Shown here: positions 27,945 to 38,036 of the stretch, one piece after another
Position numbering within the stretch: position 1 is the stretch's first letter
Layout of the letters: each line of letters begins with the position of its first letter
Source: Symbiodinium natans
Taxonomy: Eukaryota; Sar; Dinophyceae; Suessiales; Symbiodiniaceae
Assembly: GCA_905221605.1 (NCBI GenBank)
Contig: CAJNDS010000187.1
Span: 28,501-92,500, forward strand
DNA length: 64,000 nt
Direction of reading: 5' to 3'
Program-made: the position numbers and the translations under genes
The notes under the pieces: generated by a model
Database searches by the model: none
Told to the model about the DNA's origin: nothing
The model's input: only the letters and a program-made list of their open reading frames with translations

Positions 27945-29309
27945 ATGAAGCAGCAAAGACATTATTTTGTGTGCAAGAAGTGCGGCCCAGCGTCATGGAT
28001 TTTCTGTGACAGAGCTGCCAAAGCTGAAACCTGCCACCTGTGCGGTGGTCGCTGGCCGAAGTACAAGGAGCAGCCTAGCTCCAAACCTGAGCGGGTCTGG
28101 CGATCCCAACAAGCTGTGCAGCCGAAAGGTTTTCGTCAGGACGGCAAGATCCACAAAGCGTTGCATTTTCTTTGGGAGAAGTTTACGCCGGAAGTTCAGC
28201 AGGGTCTGGTTGCTGCTGGATGGAAGCCCAAAGCTGAGCCGAAGCTTGAGGCTCCCCCTGGCCTGCCCAGGTTAGGGGCGGGAGGGCACTTAGGAAAGGG
28301 CAAAGGCAAAGGGAAGCAGAGTGAGCCGGCAGAGCATGACTCAGCTCATCAGGCCTTGTGGGAATCGGCAAGCTCGGAGCAGCGAGCATGGCTTCATCAG
28401 CTCGGCTTTCAGTGCCCCAGCCCGTCGGAGCCCTCAGATTTGAAGACACTGATCAACGCGCACATGGACCAGCTCCCGGAGACGCTTAGGCAAGCAATAG
28501 CCAGTCTTGAGCCGCCAGAGCCGGAACCTTCGGCCACTGAGCAAGTTTTGTCAGCCACGAAGAAATTCAAGGCAAGCACGAATGAGCTTCGTCAACTCAT
28601 TCAGAAATCTGCAGGCTTGCAGGTCAAAATCGACCGTGCCAAAGCCACGTATGCAGATCTGCTGGACCAAATGAAGGCTGTCCAGACTGAATTGGCTGAT
28701 AAGCAGTTGGAGGTCACCAAACTCCAAAAGGAACTGGAGTCCAAGGTCCAATCTGGAGCCGGGTTGCCGATTTTGCCAGGAAAGGAGGCCGTCCTTCTGG
28801 CATTAACGCAGTGTGGCATCACCCTCAGCAGCGAGCAGCAGGCCCTTCTTGAAGGCAGCATGGATGTGGAACCTGCGCCTCTCGTTGCACCGAAACCGCA
28901 TAACACGGAGGAAGAGATGCTAGCATCGGCTCCCCAGCCGCAGGGTGCCCAGCCTCCTGCTGATTGGCCGGATGGACCGCGAGAGGGCAAGCATCGTTCG
29001 CGCAGTAGGGGCAGGGCTCAGGGCCAGGGTTCAGAGGGGACGCCAGGCGTGTTTCTAGGCCTGTTGGGACGCTCTTGGGTGCAGCCAGTACTTGCAGTAG
29101 TGTCAGTGAGCAGCCTCAGCAGCGAGACCATGCCTCCACTTCCGCTCCGCAGTCCCCAGTGCCTGTGCAATGCATTTCGGATGAAACCGTTGCAGTGCAA
29201 ACTATGCCTGATGGAAGTGCATCTAGCCCGGTTTCCAGGGCTGCAGTTTTGGAAGATCCGGTTTTTGAAGACCCTGAGCTCCTGTGTGCTATTTGTGCTT
29301 CGCCGTTAG
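27945..29309 (+). CDS. LINE F ORF1: zinc-ribbon and coiled-coil protein
   Basis: 454 codons from the first ATG; the open frame upstream has no ATG. Cysteines C10-x2-C13, C21 and C30-x2-C33 form a zinc-ribbon-like head that aligns with ORF1 of LINE D. A GKGKGKGK basic patch lies near residue 120. A long charged helix at about 190-280 (KIDRAKATYADLL and onward) looks like coiled coil. The last 90 residues have a different, Cys/Leu-rich composition and overlap the start of ORF2 in another frame, so translation may end earlier by frameshift or this tail may be unimportant. Function by analogy: RNA binding and particle formation. Confidence 0.75.
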   Translation: MKQQRHYFVCKKCGPASWIFCDRAAKAETCHLCGGRWPKYKEQPSSKPERVWRSQQAVQPKGFRQDGKIHKALHFLWEKFTPEVQQGLVAAGWKPKAEPKLEAPPGLPRLGAGGHLGKGKGKGKQSEPAEHDSAHQALWESASSEQRAWLHQLGFQCPSPSEPSDLKTLINAHMDQLPETLRQAIASLEPPEPEPSATEQVLSATKKFKASTNELRQLIQKSAGLQVKIDRAKATYADLLDQMKAVQTELADKQLEVTKLQKELESKVQSGAGLPILPGKEAVLLALTQCGITLSSEQQALLEGSMDVEPAPLVAPKPHNTEEEMLASAPQPQGAQPPADWPDGPREGKHRSRSRGRAQGQGSEGTPGVFLGLLGRSWVQPVLAVVSVSSLSSETMPPLPLRSPQCLCNAFRMKPLQCKLCLMEVHLARFPGLQFWKIRFLKTLSSCVLFVLRR

Positions 29310-32300
29310 CGCCCTCACGAAGTGTGAGTTCTGCCTCAGGGCACATGCGTTCAATCGCGACTTGTCATCTGTGTTTGTCCCAGGCCGCGTCAGCTACCAG
29401 CTGTGCTGGCCAGGACCATGCCGAGCATGTGGGTCGGGCAATCCCAGATGAACCTCTCCGCACATGCCCAGTGGCAAAATTCCTGCCCCTTCCTGAAGGT
29501 CAGTCTCCCGCTTCGCATGCTTCAATTGGTGAGGTTGCCTTAGTTGAACAGCCGCTCCTAGTACAGGATGTGCGCCATGCTTGCAGCACTCCTACTCTGC
29601 ATTCATTTGCGTCACACCCTGAAGGGGCAGGTCAACTGACCCAGGTTTCTCAGCAACACCTGCCCGATGTGAGCTGCACTCGGAAATATTCCAGCGATCA
29701 AACTCGGAAGCCATATGTGCTGCAAGGACCGCACATGCAGGCGCCGGAGGAGGCCAAACTTACCATCCCCCTTCCGAGCCCGTGTGCACCGGCCCAGGAC
29801 AATGTTGCACATGTCACCTCCAACCTCAGCCCCAGTCGGGGTGAACCTGACTGGTGCCATGCCTTGCACCTCCTTGAGACAGCTGCTCACAGTTTTACCC
29901 ACACTGAAGCCCGACCGATCACTCTGCGGTGTGGTGGGGCTTCGGCCGTCGTGAGTAGTGTGCAACAAGGCCTGCAAGGCACGAGAGTTCAGGGGCCTTC
30001 TGCCAGCGCATCTGATCTGAGTAGGGCTCTGTGCTGCGATCTTTGCCTTGAAGACAGTTTTGAAACCTACAGGTTGTTTCGGTATGCAGGCCAGCTGGTG
30101 ACAGCTCTGTGTGAGACTTGTGCTGTGCATGTGGCTCATACCGTTTCTTCACAGTGCCGTTCCTTGACGATGAGGGCCCACCTTCCACGTAGTGCAGGCA
30201 ATCTGTTGTGCAAGGGTCGAGGGGTTCTAGGGTTTCTTGGAGGCGTTAAGTCAGGTTCTCTTGAACCAGCAGAAGACCGCAACTGTGTTTTGGCCGATGT
30301 GCGCCTTGAGGGCGGCACTCGGAAAATTGAAAATTCAGGCCCACGTGAGCGACCGCCGGGCATGAACCCAATCATATGCTTGAGCTGTGAGTGTGAGCCA
30401 GCATGCGCATTTAGTCGCGAGCCTCAGGTTGCACGATTCACCATGGCATGCCAAACAGTCCAAATGCAATATGAGGTGCAGGACCTTGATTGCCTAGTGC
30501 ATGAGATGCATGATAAGTGCGTTTATTGCTTGGCCAATCAGGCCCTGGATCACACGGGATCAGAGTCAGGTGATGTTGGGTTGTTTCGCATGCGCCAGCA
30601 GAGGGCACCTAAATCCTGGCACTTGTCTGGTCCCCGTTTCTTCCCAGGCTCCTTCGCAGATGAGGGTGACGATGTCCCCAGTACCAATAGTTGTTTGCAG
30701 GGCTTTCGCATTGGGGATGAGTCCGGCGGCCCTAACCCCAATTTTCGGCAGGGTGGCCGGAGCGCTCACTTTCCTCCAGATGCCTTGGTTCAGCGTGCGG
30801 CAACAGGTGGCCCTCAGGTGAGCCCTCCCAGGCCAGGGTGCCATAGCGTCCAGTCTCTGAGGGCTTCAGAGCCTTTGCTATCCACGGTTGGACGCTTGGA
30901 AGCTCCTCTGAGTTACAAGGTAGAGCAGCCTTTCAGTGCGGTGGAATGCCGTTTGGACCCATTTGTAGCCTTTTCAACACCAACTGTAGACCCTGCCCCA
31001 GGAGCTTGTGAAAATTCATACAAGGCAGGGTCTGCAGTTGTTTCAGCCACTCCTATTGCTGGTGAGTTTTCGGGTTTAAGTGATCCGGGGTGCCCTGAGG
31101 CCGGACAGGAATGCCCAGCTGAAGCGTCATCAATGCCACGGGTGGTGGGTGCGCGCGCCGATTGCAGTTCACATCGTATTGGCCGATCCGGACAGCAGCG
31201 GCTAACACCAGCTGAGGCCGCTGCGGCTCAGATGTGGAAGCAGGTGCATCAAAGCATTCACCAGGGTAATGAGGAAAAATTGTTGGATGCCATTGAGACC
31301 TTGGAAAAGGGTGGTCACATGCATGAGGGTACCTTTGCTTGGACAGCTGCTGAGCTAGCGATCCAAAGTAGGTTTGATGTTCCCACTCATGTTGCCGCTT
31401 GGGCTGCTGAGGATGTCCTTGCGAATTTTGGCACCAAGCCAGCCAGATCAAACTTGACCTTCGTAAGTGCCAATGTGACCAGGTGGCGCAAAGACCTGGC
31501 ACCCTGGATAGGGCAGCGCCGCCCGTCTGTGTGCATCCTCCAGGAAACACATGTCCACCCGGACCAGGGCGATCTCATTGCTACTCACATGGCGCCGTTT
31601 GGATATAATGTGCTAAGTGTCCCGGGTCACCCCACTGGCAGTGGTGGCACTTCAGGGGGCTTTGCAGTGTGCTATCGTAAGCATTTGGACGTCAGGACTG
31701 TGCATCAATATGTTCACCAAGGCACCGGGTTCCAAGCAGTTGCCATGCGCGTTCGAAATTTTGATTGCTTTTTTGTTAATGTCTACCTCAAGGCAGGGGA
31801 GGGTTTTCAGAGTAGTACCAATGCCCTGATTTTGTCACACTTGATTCCCTTCCTGCGATCGGTGCGCGGAGAATTTGTTGCGGTTGGCGACTTCAATGAG
31901 GATTTTGAAATCTTGGCTGGTACCAGCATTGCGCAGGAAGCCAAAGGTCAGTGGATCAGTGCGGGTGAGTCCACGTGCGCCGGCGGTGGCAACATTGATT
32001 TTGGCCTGCTGTCGCCCTGCCTTGCGACAGGTGCGAGCCTAAATCTTGATTGGATTACCCCGTTTGCGCCTCACGCCGCTTTGCATTGGACTTTGAGTCT
32101 GCAGCACCTTGAGGTAAAATTGCCGCAACTACGCCGATTTAAGTCTGTTCCCGTGCAACCTCAACCTTTTCATCCCCTCCAAGCCACCACCGACTCGGCT
32201 GGCCAGCCGGGGTGCCAATTTCAGCCGGCGCAGAATCCTATGATGCTAGGGGTCCGCGTTGTTAATCATGATCTTTCCGGCTTTTTCGCTAACCTTAGTG

Positions 32301-35300
32301 GGGCCATCGAGCTTTCGGTGTTCGGTGTCATGCAAGGTCGCGGAAGCATCCCAAAGATGATCAGAAGCAAACTTCTGACTCCAGTCATGCCGGCTGCAAG
32401 TTGGGGGGGTTCAGAAACGTCCTTTTGGAATAGAGTTGTGGTGTGGCTTGAAGCCTGCGTAAGAAAGTTCCATGCAAGCTCCTTTGCTCTTGGGGCCGCC
32501 AAGCGTATACCTGAAATGTGGCATGGCAACCATTCACAACAGGAGGCTTTCGTTGCAGACTTGGTAGCCCTGCTCAGGGATCATAGCGAAGCGTTGGTCC
32601 AGCCCTTACTCCAGGTCGCGCGTGAGCAGCGTAAATATCATGCCCAGGCGTGGGCGAAACAAAAGAGCTCATCCTACATATGCTGGTTGAAACACTCCTC
32701 CCAGAAGGGCATGAGGCCCCTTTTCAGGAGTGTCAAAGCTGAAGAGGCGATCCACATCAGACCTTTTACGGATGCGCCGGTTCAGGAGCGCATTTACCTC
32801 CGATGGAGGCAGTGGTTCGACTTGTGGACGCAGCCTACGGATGTGGATCCTGAGTTGCTTTGCGAGCTTCGCCGCAGGGCTGTTGAACAAGCCGGGTCAC
32901 TTGACCCCATCCCTTTAGATAAAGCGGTTGCGTACTTCAAGAAAGTACCCACTAAAGCCCCTGGCTTAGATGGATGGACATGTGAAGTCTTGCACAATCT
33001 TCAGCCAAACGCAGTGCAGGCAATCCTTGACTTTTTCCGCCACTGTGAGCTTGAAGCGTCGTGGCCGGATCAGTTTGTGTTTTCCCTAATCGCTCTTTTG
33101 CCGAAAAGTGACAAGCGAGAACGACCCATTGCGTTAATGCACATTTTGTATCGCTCGTGGGTTCGCCTCCGGTGGAAGCTTGTAGCAGATTGGCAGCGGG
33201 CCTACTCCCGGCAGGCTTCCTGGGACAAAGCAGTCCCAGGTAGTCAAGTTTTGGATGTGGCGCTTTCCAGGCTGGTTTTGGGGGAGTCGGTGAGGCATCA
33301 GAAACATCACTTGATTACACTTTTTCTTGACCTGGAAACTTTCTACGACCGCTGCCGGTTTGACGACATCATCCGATCAGGTTTCCAACTCGGCTATCCG
33401 CCGCTAGTCCTTCACCAGGCAGTTCTCACTTACCTGGGGCCGAGGTTTGTTCAGTCAGAGGGCTCTTTGTGTCCTCCAATCTTTCCCTCGAGGGGGGTGT
33501 TAGCTGGTTGTCCAGCTGCGCCCTCTGTCTCGAAGCTGGTGATACACCCGATAGCTGAGCGTCTGATGGTTAAGCGCAGCGTCAGCAATCTTGATATCTG
33601 GATTGATGACCTGTCCCTAGACTCGATAAGTAAGTCGGCTTCGCAAGTTGCCAGTGACAGTTTGGTGTTGTTCAGAGGCTTGAGGCGAGACTTAGAGGCT
33701 AGAGGTGCGAAGCTGTCAGTTGACAAATCTGCTTTTGTTGCATCTTCGCCAGCGGCGGCTAAAGCCCTACAATCCCTTCTTGAGCCCACTGACCCCAAAG
33801 TCAAAACTGTGGCACGTGACCTCGGGGTATCCTCTGGTGGTGCTCGACGCCGTGTTTTGGGAGTTGCAGAGCAAAGACGGCGCAAGGCCATGGGGCGTGC
33901 CAAAAAACTTGACAAGCTCAAGATTACCAATTCTGCCCATCGCATCCGTATTGTGCGGGCTTCTGTTTGCTCAGCTGGCTTATGGGGTCACCCCGCGGTG
34001 GGGGTGAGCCCTAAACGCCGCAAATACTACCGTACGTTGTGCGCAAAACACGTTGGCAGACAAAAACTTGGTTCCCTTGACATAACTTTCTGGCTCATGC
34101 GGCACAAATGTGAAGATCCGCACCTGACCTTGTTGCGTCAGCACATAAGGGCTGTTGCGCGTGTTTTTCGTCGATGGCAAACCTCTGATCCTGATAAATT
34201 TGCCAGCACTTGGTCCAGCCTTTGGACCAGGCTCGCCGAGGTGGCTCACCCTTGGAAACGCGTTGCAGGTCCCCTGGCTGCGACCCAGGCTTATCTGCTG
34301 GAGTTGGGCGTTTCAGCTCCACAAGCCGCGGAGTGGCAATTTGGCACGCGCGTTTTGCGAGTTGACTGGACTTGCTTGGATGCAGTACGCCAGGTCTGGC
34401 AGTGGCTTTGCCCTATCTGGGAGCAGTCGTGCATGGACAGGATCGTTGCCTTGGATGGATGCCAGTGTTTAAAAAATGGCATTGACACCACCGTACCGCG
34501 CCGTCTCCTTAAGCGAAGGTTTTTCCATAAAAGTACTGCTGTCAATTTGCAGGCGCTTTGGCAAGGGGCTTTGATTAGTTCATCTAAGCCGGGTTGGTGC
34601 AAAATTTGTAAGTGCCCACTTAGTCTTCAGCATGTCTTGTGGGACTGCCCATACATCTCTACCCGGTTCCCTGAGTCGCCTCACCTCGCCAAGGCCAGAC
34701 TTAGGTATCCGTGGCCCAGTCTTTGGCTTAGGGGTTTGGTGCCTAAGGAAGCCACCGCCTGCGTGCCTGCACTTTCTGCAGTAGGCTCCGTCACCGACGG
34801 GTTGTGGAGTCAAAGCACTGTCCTTTCCAGCCGCAACCTTGTTTTTGCTACTGATGCTTCCGGTGGCCCTGGGGCCAAGGATCCGAGGTCCATATGTGTT
34901 TCGTGGGCCATTGCGGCTTACCAGATTGAAGAAGGTGTTCCTCAAAGGGTGGCTAGCGTTACTTGTTTCCCGGAGAGTCCCCTGTCGGTGGCTCAAGCTG
35001 AGCAACAGGCCGTCCGTGAACTTTTTGCTCGTGTAGAAGGCGCTTTTGACGCGACCATTGACTGCAAAAGTATCACATCCATCTTGAAGAAGGCCACGCC
35101 TCCTATGGAGGGCCCTGTTGACTGGGGAAATGTGTGGCAAGAACGTGACAGAGCAGACTTGCATTGGGTTCCCAGTCACAAAACGAAGGAGTACTTCGCT
35201 GAACGTAACATCCCGGAATGGCGCCGTTTGATAAATGAGGATGTTGATATGCTTTGTGGAAAACGTGCCGCGCAGGCTCATTCAACACTCCACAGCTGCA

Positions 35301-35617
35301 CTTTGTGTGAAGTTGACCAGCTGTGCGAAGATGTTTGCCTTCATCTTGCTCGCAAAATAGGCCATATTCTTTTAAGTAGGAAGGACAAATCCTTCCCGTG
35401 GGTTATGCAACGCAACCTTCAGCATGACGGTGTGGACCTAAGTCCTTCTTTGGCTAAAGTCAAGCCCAGCGCAAACTTTGTAAAGCAGACAGGCAAAGCC
35501 TCGGTTGCAGTTCCTAACAAAAAACAGCGCCTAAAGCAGTTGCTTGAGCACCCTGATCCTAGTATGGGTCAGAGTAGTGCGGCGCCACGAAGACCAAAGC
35601 CCCAAGTCCTCTCGTGA
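29204..35617 (+). CDS. LINE F ORF2: Cys-rich N-terminus, endonuclease, reverse transcriptase, RNase H (truncated)
   Basis: The first ATG is 29204. The open frame starts earlier with TTG only. About 750 residues precede the endonuclease and hold scattered CxxC pairs (CAIC, CHLC, CDLC, CETC, CVYC), far longer than in LINE D. Endonuclease: SANVTRW near nt 31465, QETH near 31540, GDFNE near 31895, NIDFGL near 31992, PHAALHW near 32070. RT motif A is FLDLETFYD near 33322. Motif C is WIDDLSLD near 33600, with Trp in place of Tyr. RNase H: FATDASGG near 34845, IDCKS near 35055, INEDVDM near 35235. The frame runs into the insertion at 35572 and stops at 35617, losing the C-terminal zinc motif, which is found after the insertion. 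Confidence 0.9.
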   Translation: MPDGSASSPVSRAAVLEDPVFEDPELLCAICASPLAPSRSVSSASGHMRSIATCHLCLSQAASATSCAGQDHAEHVGRAIPDEPLRTCPVAKFLPLPEGQSPASHASIGEVALVEQPLLVQDVRHACSTPTLHSFASHPEGAGQLTQVSQQHLPDVSCTRKYSSDQTRKPYVLQGPHMQAPEEAKLTIPLPSPCAPAQDNVAHVTSNLSPSRGEPDWCHALHLLETAAHSFTHTEARPITLRCGGASAVVSSVQQGLQGTRVQGPSASASDLSRALCCDLCLEDSFETYRLFRYAGQLVTALCETCAVHVAHTVSSQCRSLTMRAHLPRSAGNLLCKGRGVLGFLGGVKSGSLEPAEDRNCVLADVRLEGGTRKIENSGPRERPPGMNPIICLSCECEPACAFSREPQVARFTMACQTVQMQYEVQDLDCLVHEMHDKCVYCLANQALDHTGSESGDVGLFRMRQQRAPKSWHLSGPRFFPGSFADEGDDVPSTNSCLQGFRIGDESGGPNPNFRQGGRSAHFPPDALVQRAATGGPQVSPPRPGCHSVQSLRASEPLLSTVGRLEAPLSYKVEQPFSAVECRLDPFVAFSTPTVDPAPGACENSYKAGSAVVSATPIAGEFSGLSDPGCPEAGQECPAEASSMPRVVGARADCSSHRIGRSGQQRLTPAEAAAAQMWKQVHQSIHQGNEEKLLDAIETLEKGGHMHEGTFAWTAAELAIQSRFDVPTHVAAWAAEDVLANFGTKPARSNLTFVSANVTRWRKDLAPWIGQRRPSVCILQETHVHPDQGDLIATHMAPFGYNVLSVPGHPTGSGGTSGGFAVCYRKHLDVRTVHQYVHQGTGFQAVAMRVRNFDCFFVNVYLKAGEGFQSSTNALILSHLIPFLRSVRGEFVAVGDFNEDFEILAGTSIAQEAKGQWISAGESTCAGGGNIDFGLLSPCLATGASLNLDWITPFAPHAALHWTLSLQHLEVKLPQLRRFKSVPVQPQPFHPLQATTDSAGQPGCQFQPAQNPMMLGVRVVNHDLSGFFANLSGAIELSVFGVMQGRGSIPKMIRSKLLTPVMPAASWGGSETSFWNRVVVWLEACVRKFHASSFALGAAKRIPEMWHGNHSQQEAFVADLVALLRDHSEALVQPLLQVAREQRKYHAQAWAKQKSSSYICWLKHSSQKGMRPLFRSVKAEEAIHIRPFTDAPVQERIYLRWRQWFDLWTQPTDVDPELLCELRRRAVEQAGSLDPIPLDKAVAYFKKVPTKAPGLDGWTCEVLHNLQPNAVQAILDFFRHCELEASWPDQFVFSLIALLPKSDKRERPIALMHILYRSWVRLRWKLVADWQRAYSRQASWDKAVPGSQVLDVALSRLVLGESVRHQKHHLITLFLDLETFYDRCRFDDIIRSGFQLGYPPLVLHQAVLTYLGPRFVQSEGSLCPPIFPSRGVLAGCPAAPSVSKLVIHPIAERLMVKRSVSNLDIWIDDLSLDSISKSASQVASDSLVLFRGLRRDLEARGAKLSVDKSAFVASSPAAAKALQSLLEPTDPKVKTVARDLGVSSGGARRRVLGVAEQRRRKAMGRAKKLDKLKITNSAHRIRIVRASVCSAGLWGHPAVGVSPKRRKYYRTLCAKHVGRQKLGSLDITFWLMRHKCEDPHLTLLRQHIRAVARVFRRWQTSDPDKFASTWSSLWTRLAEVAHPWKRVAGPLAATQAYLLELGVSAPQAAEWQFGTRVLRVDWTCLDAVRQVWQWLCPIWEQSCMDRIVALDGCQCLKNGIDTTVPRRLLKRRFFHKSTAVNLQALWQGALISSSKPGWCKICKCPLSLQHVLWDCPYISTRFPESPHLAKARLRYPWPSLWLRGLVPKEATACVPALSAVGSVTDGLWSQSTVLSSRNLVFATDASGGPGAKDPRSICVSWAIAAYQIEEGVPQRVASVTCFPESPLSVAQAEQQAVRELFARVEGAFDATIDCKSITSILKKATPPMEGPVDWGNVWQERDRADLHWVPSHKTKEYFAERNIPEWRRLINEDVDMLCGKRAAQAHSTLHSCTLCEVDQLCEDVCLHLARKIGHILLSRKDKSFPWVMQRNLQHDGVDLSPSLAKVKPSANFVKQTGKASVAVPNKKQRLKQLLEHPDPSMGQSSAAPRRPKPQVLS

Positions 35618-36254
35618 AGGAGGAGGTGGCTCGGGCAAACCCTGCCTCGCTACTAAACAGGAATCCAGAAGCCCGACAAGTCACAAAGACACCTATCCCA
35701 AATGTGGGGCCAGTGGAGCAAGCCGTGGTGATAGCGCCGAAGAAGCGTTTAAGGGACCCTATGTGCTTCATGAGGAAGGTCCGAAACGTCACAAGGCTCC
35801 AAGTGGTGGGCGCGCCAGTCAGCGGGAAATCCGGTGCGGTTTGGCAGGCTTCCAGTAGGCTCATATCGTCCTCACCCAGTGGGTCTGCGGGGAGACTCGA
35901 CTGCAGCATAAACTTCATTTGAGTAACAATCCTGGCATACTGAGAGACCATCCCGATAGGGGAGTCAGGATAAACCTGGTGCCCAAAAGTGAGCACAATG
36001 TCCGCCAGGACCATGCTGAGGTCGTAGCTTCTGCCTAGTTTGGTTTGGGTCTCATCCTGATCTGGCACCCGTACCCATCGGCACGTTTCCATCCACCTGC
36101 CTGCAAAGCTACGCAGTGGCCGCCCGAGCAGGTGCTGCAACGTGGGACCTGGTGGCATAAGTAGCCGAGGGACCCCGCCTGTCAGCTCGAAGCGGCACGC
36201 CTCCGAGTACCGACATGCGTATAGAATGGCAGCAAGCTCAGGAGGGAGGCGCAT
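35559..36254 (-). CDS. Antisense open frame covering the whole 678-bp insertion, unknown protein
   Basis: 231 codons are open on the minus strand from ATG 36254, through the entire insertion. The sequence is ordinary in composition and not repetitive. The start codon and the stop both fall at or just outside the insertion borders, so the real gene must have been longer. That makes a captured internal piece of another coding sequence likely. The plus strand also has a 102-codon frame (35614-35922), so the true strand is uncertain. No family recognised. Confidence 0.4.
   Translation of the reverse strand: MRLPPELAAILYACRYSEACRFELTGGVPRLLMPPGPTLQHLLGRPLRSFAGRWMETCRWVRVPDQDETQTKLGRSYDLSMVLADIVLTFGHQVYPDSPIGMVSQYARIVTQMKFMLQSSLPADPLGEDDMSLLEACQTAPDFPLTGAPTTWSLVTFRTFLMKHIGSLKRFFGAITTACSTGPTFGIGVFVTCRASGFLFSSEAGFARATSSFTRGLGALVFVAPHYSDPY
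35572..36249. other. 678-bp insertion inside ORF2 of LINE F
   Basis: Removing this segment rejoins the LINE frame as M-G-H-A-W, which matches R-G-H-Q-W at the same place in LINE D. The distance from that Trp to the next cysteine is then identical in both. The insertion length is a multiple of three. No target-site duplication, tail or inverted ends were seen. Its source is unknown. Confidence 0.8.
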
Positions 36255-36775
36255 GGATGAGTGCCACTAAGGCCGTCAATAATTTTGCCGTTTCATGTAC
36301 GGTGTGCAATCTGTATATCGAGCAGTGTAATGCACCTGATGTGTTTAACAGGAAGGTTGTCAACCCTTGTCAGGACATCCCAGCTGATCCGCCCGAGGGT
36401 TGGGTTGTCCATGCTTCGCATGATATGCTTAATAAGGGCTCCTTCTTCATTTGCAGCAAATGTCTTGCCATCGGTAAGATTGCAGCGAGCTCCGCGTCAA
36501 AGGCCCTTCGGGAGCCGTGCCGTGGCCTCGCCCGCAAGATGAACAGCGACTTAAGCAGGAAGGCTCATGCAAAAGTTGCGGCCAAGCAAAATCATTCCAT
36601 TTTTGCGGTCTTTGGAAAGCAGTCTTTGCCTAAGGGGCCGCGAGCTGACAGTGATTTTGAGGGCCTCGTTGCTCCAGCGCCTCAGACTGTGCCGAAAGCG
36701 AAAACTGTTGCTACTAAGCCCAAACCTAAGGCTCCCCAAACTGTGCCTAGGCAAACAATGCTTTCTTTTCAGTAA
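36251..36775 (+). pseudogene. LINE F ORF2, C-terminal remnant with zinc motif
   Basis: This continues ORF2 after the insertion. It holds CTVCNLYIEQ, matching CQLCGLYVQQ in LINE D and CSRCELYIQQ in unit B, then CSKC, then a Lys/Pro-rich tail ending QTMLSFQ. The frame is open to the stop at 36773-36775. It is cut off from the rest of ORF2, so it is not expected to be made. Confidence 0.85.
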
Positions 36776-36997
36776 CAAAGTCCAGTTGCACTGTGCCGGG
36801 TAGTGCCTTCTTTCCTTGTCTGAGTTTCCCTGGAGAGGTGGCATTTTTCTTCAAAAACCCAACCTCCCCGTTCTCGCGCCGAGAACCAGGGGGGTTGGAA
36901 ATACCTAAACATGCGGGGCAGTGCGGGGGCAATGCGAGAGGACTCCGAGTGATTCTTGCGCTTCAACCCTACCCCATTTACAACGAAAGAAAGTGCC

Positions 36998-37124
36998 AAA
37001 GGCTCCTGGTGCCAGGTCGGTTGCTATCGCCCGGGGGTCTTCAGCTCCAAGTGCCAAGTCCGTTGCTTTCAATCGGGGGCCTGAAGCTCCTAGTGCCAAG
37101 TCGCTTGATTTGCTTGGGGGACTG
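36998..37124 (+). repeat. 42-bp tandem repeat, three copies
   Basis: Three imperfect copies of a 42-base unit. In one frame they read as a 14-residue repeat (APGARSVA, APSAKSVA, APSAKSLD). No ATG precedes it in that frame, so translation is doubtful. Confidence 0.65.
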
Positions 37125-37720
37125 CAGCGCCAAGTTGCTGTCACTTGAGGGCCTGAGCTAGAAGTCGGACCTTCGTACTTGCAGGTGCGAGTGGAAGTGA
37201 TGCTTGCCGTGATTTTTCCCTTGGCCTCCCCTGCGGCGATGGGGGTGTTAGGATTGGTTTGGAAGGGTTTAGGATGAATCTTGAGCGTCTGCAAAAATGT
37301 GAGACTGTGGAATGGCCAGAGGCTTGTCCAAATTTTCACTTGTGCTTCCTTTTGTTTCATGGTTCCTGGCAGAATGTGTGAAGGATATCTTGGGCTCATA
37401 GCCATTTGCAAATGAAGGCAAGACCACCACTATGCTACACAATCGCACAACTTCCCAGAGATGCGAGACCTGGAAACGCCGCTTTGGCTCCACATCACGC
37501 GGTGTTTCCCCGTTAAGCAGTGCCTGGCTGCACCGCCCTTGCCCCGCAATCACGCCGGTATCCCAAGAAGCACGGTTGCATTGCGTCACTCTTGCTCCGC
37601 AATCGCGCGCTGTAACCCTGATATGCAGGTCCTGGATTGCTCCACTCTTACTCTGCAGTCAGGCGCCATAACCCGCTAAGCAAGGCAGTGCAAAGCGTGT
37701 TCTGCAAAGGGTTTCCCCAA

Positions 37721-38036
37721 GCAATCCCTGCAGCAGTCCATGCAAGCAGTCCCTGCAGACAGTCCCTGCAGCAATTTCTGCAGACAGTCCCTGCAGCAAT
37801 CCCTGCAGCAGTCCCTGCAAGCAATCCCTGCATACAGTCCCTGCAGCATCCCTGCAGACAGTCCCTGCAGCAATTCTGCAGAAAGTCCCTGCAGCAATCC
37901 CTGCAGCAGTCCCTGCAAGCAATCCCTGCAGACAGTCCTTGCAGCAATCCCTGCAGACAGTCCCTGCAGCAATCGCTGCAGACAGTCCCTGCAGCAATCT
38001 CTGCAGACAGTCCCTGCAGGCATTCCCCTGCAGCCA
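37721..38036 (+). repeat. CTGCAG minisatellite, 12-13 bp unit
   Basis: About 24 units of the type cagacagtccctg and cagcaatccctg alternate, giving a higher-order period near 25. Each unit joint makes a PstI site (CTGCAG). Several units are shortened by one or two bases. Confidence 0.9.

Noticed and set aside
35614-35922. Walker A-like GAPVSGKS on the plus strand of the 678-bp insert
   Set aside because: A single short motif in a 102-codon frame with no further NTPase motifs. The minus strand is open over the whole insert.
37721-38036. CRISPR-like array
   Set aside because: Units are 12-13 bases with no unique spacers. It is a minisatellite in a eukaryotic retroelement.
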